In this document: positions 57,150-64,000 of the stretch, piece after piece
Position numbering within the stretch: position 1 is the first letter of the stretch
How the letters are laid out: the number at the start of each line of letters is the position of its first letter
Assembly (NCBI GenBank): GCA_940337035.1
Contig: CALNHX010002702.1
Span: forward strand, 106,631-170,630
Source of the DNA: Agriotes lineatus
Lineage: Eukaryota > Arthropoda > Insecta > Coleoptera > Elateridae
Direction of reading: 5' to 3'
Length of the DNA: 64,000 nt
The notes under the pieces: model-generated
What the model saw: only the letters and a program-made list of their open reading frames with translations
Told to the model about the DNA's origin: nothing
Database searches by the model: none
Made by a program: the position numbers and the translations under genes

Positions 57150-59141
57150 TGTTAGAACAATTCGTGTAGCCTAGCTATTTCCGAAACTTTTCATCCCTTC
57201 TACGATTTATTCAATCCCAAGCTAAATAATGTTACCAATACTTTCGTCCATCAGATATTTATTTCCGCCAGTTCAGATATTAACGCATTACAGTTCTTGC
57301 CTATTCATCGAGATTTAATTCTTCCGTTGCCGTTACAGACCCCTTTGTATTCGTCGAAATCCATTTATAAATTCACGCTTTGTTCTTCTCTGCTGATTGA
57401 GTTCGTAGAATTCCGTGTTCTTTGTTCTTTATGCATCGTTGCAATGACGTGGTCGTTATCGCTTCGGTCGCGACATATTGGCACCATGGGAAAGCTTGTG
57501 TGCGTCCCCAAACTATTTGACCATATTTCGTTAAGTGACGTAATCATGCGACGAAAAATGCCGTCTGTCATTGCAGGAGTGAGATGTATTTTCGGGACGC
57601 TTTAGCTACCATAAAACTGCTTGGGTTTTTCGAACTGAATCCTTACCGGTCTCTGAACTACAACAGACGTTTGTGCTTTGTCACCCCCCTGATCGCAAAG
57701 CCTTGCGATCAGGGGAGTCTTGTAATTCCGCTTTGAATAATTATGTGTGCTTCGTGAATCGTTTTGTGCCAATTTGAGGTAATAGAACTGTTTCGTTACG
57801 TGAGAAATCCTTGGTGTTCTTCGTGCTGTGAACATTAACCGTTTGGGGTGCAATTGAAGCAAGTTAAGTTAGTGTGGTCAAGAGTTCTTATCGTGGGGTT
57901 GCGAGACTCCAAAATTATGGCTGTCGCGGATTTTTAACGAGCTCTTCAGAGAACCAACGCTAATTAAATTATAACGTCGTGTTGTTAATTCTCGCACGTT
58001 GCCCCGTCGTTCCTGTATTGGAAGGGTCGTTACGTCGGGTTTTGCTTTCCGGGGGATTCTAATTCATCTCGCCTACACCATAGAGGCTGGGTGCCTCACC
58101 ACATCAAACCTTGAGATTTTGCCGTCGTTCCGTTTCTTCAGGCATCTCAAGGCAGTTTGTTTGGAAAGGCGATTACACATACAGTGCCGCACGTAAATAT
58201 GCAGTCAGCTGATCTTCTTCAGGTAAAAAGTTCTTGTAAATTAGATTTACTGTGTATAACAAAAAGTGAACGCACCGTCGAGTGTTGAACAATCAAGGCC
58301 TTTGTTAACGATGTTATCTGCTGTTTGCTAAATTTAATGAATTGCCGTAGTATTTCTTTGCTTGTGTAACGTAACTTATAGCAGTTTCGTTTGTCTTGAG
58401 CCACATTAATGTATTTGCAGTCAAGTTTATTTTTTGTAATTAAGTTAACGTGTTGCGCCATCTAACCCAACTAAACTATTTGATCATTTTTAAATCTAAC
58501 TAGTCAATTTCATGTTTATTGTCCCCTGCATATATTTTATTTATCTCAATAGAGTTCATTGTCAAGTACCTATGTTTTTCATTTGTGTTTATGGTATTTG
58601 CATGCGTTTTTTATGTGTATTGTTTCAGTTGTAAGAAAGAGTTTAGCAGCTGCTTCATTGAGTTATGTTGTAAGGTAAGTCGATATTGTGTGCAACTCGC
58701 CAACCAAACTCTTCCAAGGTAGAAGTAGTCAGGTGGAGTATGTACTTCCACTTTCAAAGTAATTTCACCTGTGTTGCTGAGGTTGTTTTCCCGATTTAGT
58801 TAAGAAAGTGGTGACGTACCTTTATTTAACATCATTTACCCCTTTGTGTCGAAGCACAGCCCAAACTTTCAGGTAGTAAAGAACCACGACCTTTCTTCAC
58901 TGAGCATCTAACAGCCGGCGCGCCTTGTTACAGCACATCTCGTAACGAGGGTTGGGGCTGAGTATTTGGCTACATTCCCTATTATGCCATAAAGTCATTT
59001 TGTAGATAAAAGGTTGGCTCTCACGCGTATGATTTTGTTTTGCACGCTTGAGGGGCTGATTGTTAATGTCGTTAACGCGTTTTCGTCGTGTAACAAACTG
59101 GCTAGTTGCTAATGTCGCAATAACGGTTTCGTGCTGTAACA
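57150..59141 (+). mobile_element. Solo LTR inserted in the LINE, with 4-bp duplication
   Basis: It opens TGTTAG, closes TGTAACA, and is flanked by GAGA at 57146-57149 and 59142-59145. Skipping the insertion and one GAGA restores the LINE reading frame between linker and RT, which independently proves the boundaries. At 1992 bp it is long for a solo LTR. No coding sequence was recognised. A perfect 13-bp hairpin lies at 57686-57715. Confidence 0.85.
57686..57715. repeat. Perfect 13-bp stem, 4-base loop hairpin
   Basis: CCCCTGATCGCAA at 57686-57698 and its exact complement at 57703-57715, loop AGCC. It lies inside the solo LTR. It might structure the LTR transcript (packaging or processing), but that is inference. 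Confidence 0.9.
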
Positions 59142-59145
59142 GAGA

Positions 59146-59973
59146 GAAGGGCCCAGTCCAAGAAGGAGAGATAAATAGCACAGAAAGACTACAAGAACCG
59201 ACAAGAAAACAAATACAAGTGGTAATAACAAACATGCGAAATGGAAAGGGTCCAGGAGGAAACGGGATTGCAGGTGAACTTATAAAGTATGGAGGAAAGG
59301 TGATGAACTACCAAGTATACGAACTATTTAAAGAAATATGGAGACAAAGAAAGATGCCCGATCGGTGGAAGAAAGCAGTTTCAATTCCATTGTACAACAA
59401 AGGTGAAAATGCCCTATGTGAAAACTATAGAGGTATCGCGCTATTGGATAGTCTACAAAATACTAGCCACAGTTGTGAGATATGAACTTTAGGAATTCGT
59501 AGAGGAAGCAGTCGGAGACTATCGGGTCAGTATCCGACCAAATATTCACACTCAAAGATATTCAAACCACTTGCTATGAATACAACACGGAAATCCATGC
59601 TATTTTCATTGACTTCAAATGAGCTTACGATTCAATAAGAAGACCTCATTTAATCCAGGCCATAGAAGAATTAGGCGTACCAGGAGTGACAATCGAGCTA
59701 GTGAAGGTAACGTTAACTGTCTCCTACAATATAGTTAAGGCAAATGGGATGCCGTCAGAACCGTTCAACGTCAGGAAGGGCCTAAGACAAGGGGATCCGC
59801 TGTCCACGATACTTTGTAATTTAATAGTAGAGAAAGTAATAAGAGAAAGGGGAATACATAAAACAGGGAAGGTAACGAACAAGAGTCACCAGTGTCTAGC
59901 ATATGCGGACGACGTCACACTGTTAGCAATAATACCAAAGCAGCTAAAGAAAATATCAGAGAATCTGGAATAG
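59146..59973 (+). pseudogene. LINE reverse transcriptase domain
   Basis: The RT start has NGKGPGGNGIAGELIKYGG, then WKKAVSIPLYNKGE and CENYRGIALLD. After a broken region near 59480-59680, the palm follows with RKGLRQGDPLSTILCNLIVE and CLAYADDVTLLA. The YADD box is intact, but frames shift at least twice. Confidence 0.85.
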
Positions 59974-60989
59974 GCAGCGAGAGAAGCTGGTTTAATAATT
60001 AACTAAAGGAAATCTAGATATATGATAATGGGAAGCAAAGTAAGAATAGCAACAGGAAAAATGTAAATCACACTGGATAACATCAGGATAATAAAAATAG
60101 ACAGAGTTCAGAGTTATACCTACCTGGGCGTTGTAATCACAGAAAACGGAAATAACATTAAGGCTAGTAAAGGGGGACAGATGTGCAGGTGCGTTAAGTG
60201 CGATATTGAAATATAAAAGTGTATCGCGTAACACGAAAGTGAGGGTGTATAAAACGGTGTGGAAACCTACTGTAACTTACGGGTGTGAAACGTGGGTGAT
60301 GAAAAATTCAGACAAGGAAAAGCTAGAAATGTGGGAACTGAAAATTCTAAGATGAATCTACGGAGAAAAGAGAGTAGCAGAAGGATAGGAAAAGAGAAGA
60401 AATGACGAGTTAATACAGTTATATTGAGAAAAAGAGAGAACACAGTTCGTGATTGCCCAACGAGTAAGATGGCTGGGTCATGTCGAGAGGGTGGACAACG
60501 CAAGAATACCGAAAGTAGTGCTCAAAATTAATATGGTTAGAACAAGAAGAAGAGGACGGCCTAATGGTTGGAGGTAGTAGCAGAAAACCTGAGAGGAGGG
60601 AGTAAGAAACTGGAGAGAAAAAGCTAAATACCGCAAAGAGTGGAAGAAAATCTTACAGCTATAGCCTAAATGGCCCGTGAAAGCTTTATATTATTATTAT
60701 TTGGTGCAATGGTGTGAAAAAGTTGAGTATCAATTGAGCGTCTACAGGCAATCTAACATTTGGGGAAAGTTAGCTCGTGTGAAGACGATCAGCTGATTCT
60801 AAGAGTTGAATTCCAAGCAAATTTGGATATTCAATATTGGCGACAAAGATCTGACAATTTTGGGGCTAACGCCGGGTCGATGTAAAACTATTACCGAAAA
60901 CATGCATCAACTCAGTTCGGAACTCACGGTAGTCGAAAGGAAATTTGGGGTTAGATCGTAATGTATAAAGCATTTGGAGAAAGTACAAA

Positions 60990-61810
60990 TAGGACCGCAA
61001 CAGCCTTGATGAGAGCTTTCATATTAATACAAGAAGCATCAGTAACTGATTTGTGAAGACTGGGTGGGTCCCATTGAGAAGGGGACACATTTCGAAGTAA
61101 AGATTTCCGCACTAAAACACTTCAAAGAGACAGTGATAATCAATTCAGAGAAAATGTAGAAAGTTGCTTTTCCATTTGTTGAAGATCATCCGGAGTTAGT
61201 TGACAACAAGATTATGGCCGAGAAAAAAGTAGTACTGCAACAAAGGAACTTGTTGAATCTGAAATGTGGCCACTTATCGATCGGTCTTACAGGCGTATTT
61301 CCTGAGGATGCGAAATTGAATTTTATAATTTATTTAACACACCCAGAAGTTTCCTTCAGAGATGCAGCTGCGATTTTTCTGACTGGAAAATAATTATATG
61401 ACGTTCATATATTCAGGGAATATGGTTATTCACCGTTTGTGTTGGATGCGAAGATAAGTGGAAGTTTTCATTTAAGAGTGTGGAAGTTTACTGAAACAGC
61501 AGGAGGATTTGTTAGAGACTCAAGTAATTGGTCTTCAGTGGAACACGAATTCAGCTGACCTTTGATGTACACCACTGGAAGCCTTGAACCTAGATGGGAT
61601 AATTATAAAGAGAAATATTTTAGCTGTCATTCACAAAATATTTGATCCAATTCGATTTATCTGCACGGCTATAAACATTTCAAAGTTGGTAAATGAAAAT
61701 CGGATGGGAAATAGACGTACTCGATGGGGTGAAGAAGGAATCAACTGGGCTAAGAGTCTGAATTTGTTATCTTCAATATGGGTTGACAATCAGTGGAGAG
61801 GAAAGTGAAA
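60990..61810 (+). pseudogene. BEL/Pao pol relic
   Basis: The order is HFKETVIINSEKM, a stop, KVAFPFVEDHPELVDNKIMA (the protease-RT junction pattern of BEL/Pao), then, after shifts, VIGLQWNTNSAD-like residues and KRNILAVIHKIFDPIRFICT near 61610-61670, the RT-RNase H junction (pattern KR-xxLS-xxxxxFDP-G). Multiple stops; no intact pol. Upstream LTR-bounded structure was not found. Confidence 0.8.
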
Positions 61811-63718
61811 GTGTGAGTTTTTACATATTTTGTGATATTAGTGGGACGACATATTCTGCATCAGTCTTACCAAAGAACATATAACATTAAGAAGTTCAGC
61901 CCCAAGGTTTACCTGCGTATACCGCGAAACTACTCGTCCACCAGGATCGCAATTTTAGGTCCCCTGTGGAGTAGGTAACCAGTCAAGGTATTCCAGAAAC
62001 GAACCATTCTAAAAATTGTTTCGACTCAATCGATTAGCGGTGTTGCCAGATTTAAAACATATTTAAAACGGTGTTATATAATTTCGTTTTTCTCCGTTAA
62101 CATTGTAGCTCAAACTTGCTACTTTTATTGAAATGACAGAAATTCGTCAGATAGATAGGAATTACAATAATTCAAAAATATATGCTCTTTGGTATAACAT
62201 ACCTACGGCGCCGTTTGTTTTGCTTGCTCTAGCATCTTTCGCAATTCTCGGACCGTTGGCTCGCTCGATATTTAAAATTGTTTGACGTGCCCATTCTATC
62301 GCATTTGTCAAAGGGAAAGCTATTACGACGGCCAATTTCGGTTTTCGAGATGGCACGGCTTAGGTATGTGCATACGTACCTTGAATATATATTTTTTTAA
62401 ACTTGGCCCGAACCGGCTTCGAGCTCGCTACCTACCCGCCTAACGCTCGTCGAAGTATTTCTTTCTCTGTCGGTCGCGCATGCAAATTTCGTTTTCCTTT
62501 TTAGTGCCCCGGACCCGCGTACATCAGCTGCTCCTTGCTACTCGAACAAAAACCGTTCGATCTCTATCTCTGTCCCTCTCTCTACAGCAGAGTTCTCGGA
62601 ATTCGCCGGCGAGTTTCGTGCAGTTTTCGGTCCTTGGGCGCGCTCTATATTTTTAAATTTGGTTTTAAACTCGTGGGCGCCAGCAGCAACTACTTATTAG
62701 TTTGTAGGTCACCAACGTGACTTATTGTCACGCGTACGGCTGTTTATTGTTCTCTGCGGAAATTTAATTAATTCTTTTTAAACCAGAATCCCTGACTTTA
62801 AACCTTTTTCTATTTTCTCTCTTTTGTTCGTACACATAATTCGTTTTTTAAATCTTTCCTTACGTTTTCCTGTAAAAAACTTTTTGCATGTGGTTCTTTT
62901 GCTTTTTAAATCTTCTTTGACGTTTTCCTGTTAGAGAACCTCTTTTTTCATGTATATATTTGGTTTTTTAGGCTAAATTAGAGTTTGTAGAGGAAGCATT
63001 AAAAATCTGCAAAATTTTATTTTAGTGTCATTCTAAATGCTGATGTAAACGCCGACATTTCATATATTTGACTAGCGCAAAAATTCCTTAAAAGAGTTTT
63101 TTCTGTTTAAAAAAGAGTAAGTAGCTTTTACCGTTCCCGATATAATCATTTTGATTCCTAAGCGCCAAATTAAAATCGTAATTGACCAGTATATGTCATA
63201 CTTGAAATCATTCATCATTCATTCATAATCTATAGCCTCTTTTACCTTTCAATCATAATTTAAGTAATCCTGAAAATGAAGCTTGCGGGTTCCAAGGTCA
63301 TTGCCGCATAGGAGCAAGCCACTATGTTGCAACAATGTTAAATATTTTCTTTGAAAGTAAGTAAGACACCATTAGCAAAGATTAAATAAACAAGGATAGG
63401 TAGAACAGTTCCTTGTCTCAACGTATTATTGGCACTTTCTTACGAAATATTTACTTATGCAACCCATATTACACACTTACGATGATTGCCATAAGATTGA
63501 ACCTCTTCACGTTACATGCTCTTTGGTGTTCCTAAGAAATGAGTGGAAAGGTGAAGTTTGCATTCAATTAGTGCAGGCAAGATCAAGAGTCTAGCCTCTG
63601 AACAAGCCAATTATTCCGAGGTTTGAGATTTTTACTGTACAATAATTGGTAGTCGATTGGCAGTAGTCCAAAGTTTTCACTTGGATGAGATGACCAGATA
63701 CTTTTGGAGTGATTCGAC
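61811..63718. other. No gene seen; weak repeats
   Basis: Imperfect direct similarity between 62246-62290 and 62626-62670 (CGGACCGTTGGCTCGCTC and CGGTCCTTGGGCGCGCTC), and between 62843-62890 and 62904-62952 (TTTAAATCTTYCTT, ACGTTTTCCTGT). CpG-rich between 62200 and 62720. No protein recognised. Confidence 0.4.
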
Positions 63719-63762
63719 AGCCGCAGGCGAGACCTGGAAGCTTACAGGTCTCGCCTCCGGCT
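63719..63762. repeat. Strong GC-rich hairpin
   Basis: AGGCGAGACCTG at 63725-63736 pairs perfectly with 63745-63756. The stem extends to 18 bp with one mismatch (63719-63736 with 63745-63762), loop of eight bases containing AAGCTT. It stands out from AT-rich surroundings. Role unknown. Confidence 0.85.
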
Positions 63763-64000
63763 CGCCCTGTAATCTACTTGGTTCGACCTGCAAAACACTA
63801 CTTTCCGGTCTCGTAACGTAAATTACTATTGCCTCTAGCACAAATTCACTAAGAGTGTAAACGCAGAGTTTTACATCTAGTGGGCTCAAATATCTTCATT
63901 GACGGAGCGTCCGTCATAGAGGCAGGTTTTAGGAGATAAATCCAGCCGATTTAGAATCGAGAGGTTGTTCTTGAAAATCTTCTGAAATCACAATGGTGAG
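63763..64000. other. No gene seen
   Basis: Window end, nothing recognised. Confidence 0.3.

Larger units (their letters stand above)
55165..60695 (+). mobile_element. Near-complete degenerate LINE with nested solo LTR
   Basis: The order is: coiled-coil-like Lys/Glu-rich leader (about 55440-55810), endonuclease start LFIGTWNVLGTFYPGALKDL (55815-55875), endonuclease end (56108-56570, with the SNHFLVRA block), an Arg/Lys-rich linker (56600-57149), RT start (59146-59485), RT core with RKGLRQGDPLS and AYADDVTLLA (59686-59973), and C-terminus with TYGCETWVM and VRWLGHVER (60240-60540). ATTATTYGGTGCAATG at 55149-55164 and 60696-60711 (15 of 16) may be the target duplication. Many stops; not active. 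RTE-like by motif. Confidence 0.8.

Overview
This window looks like AT-rich insect nuclear DNA, possibly from a beetle or other holometabolous insect; the species cannot be fixed from sequence alone. The evidence is spliced genes with GT-AG introns, hAT, THAP/DDE, BEL/Pao, LINE, SINE and foldback repeats of arthropod type, and a SINA/SIAH-like gene. Most of the DNA is transposon-derived and layered. Only two protein-coding genes appear intact.

Gene 1 (9718-15945, + strand) has six exons whose junction phases all agree and encodes about 943 residues. It has two zinc-knuckle-like fingers, a domain resembling tyrosine recombinase/integrase catalytic domains (R-x-x-E, L-R-K-H, L-G-H followed nine residues later by Y), a basic nuclear-localisation-like stretch, and two related C-terminal modules on separate exons. 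It belongs to a multi-copy, uncharacterised animal family. Its third intron holds a three-level nest: a CAGGG-ended element, split by a small hAT-type MITE with a perfect 8-bp target duplication, itself split by a 2.1-kb THAP/DDE transposon relic. Gene 2 (27608-29116, + strand) is a single-exon, 502-residue tandem double SIAH-like E3 ligase. Its first RING has lost ligands and its second is complete.

Layout. 0-9 kb: a tRNA-derived SINE, a palindromic foldback family (FB-A), two hAT C-terminal relics, a PIN-like ORF relic and small foldbacks. 9.6-16 kb: gene 1 and three small inverted-repeat elements just downstream. 16.6-27 kb: mostly unassigned DNA with LINE scraps, a SINE tail and a foldback. 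27.6-29.1 kb: gene 2. 31-41 kb: a pile of LINE fragments on both strands, a 2.4-kb foldback element with a LINE in its loop, and a LINE endonuclease relic on the minus strand. 42.4-50 kb: a GC-richer LTR element with 1.9-kb LTRs, a 4-bp target duplication and no recognisable pol, its 3' LTR split by another 2.2-kb solo-LTR-like insertion. 50-55 kb: LINE RT, BEL/Pao gag, another FB-A copy, a tRNA-like sequence and a transposase relic. 55-61 kb: a nearly full LINE with a possible target duplication, split by a 2.0-kb solo LTR. 61-64 kb: BEL/Pao pol relic and unassigned DNA with one strong hairpin.

The two intact genes show no sign of working together; they sit as islands in a transposon graveyard. 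All family assignments come from reading translations and motifs by eye. No database search was run.
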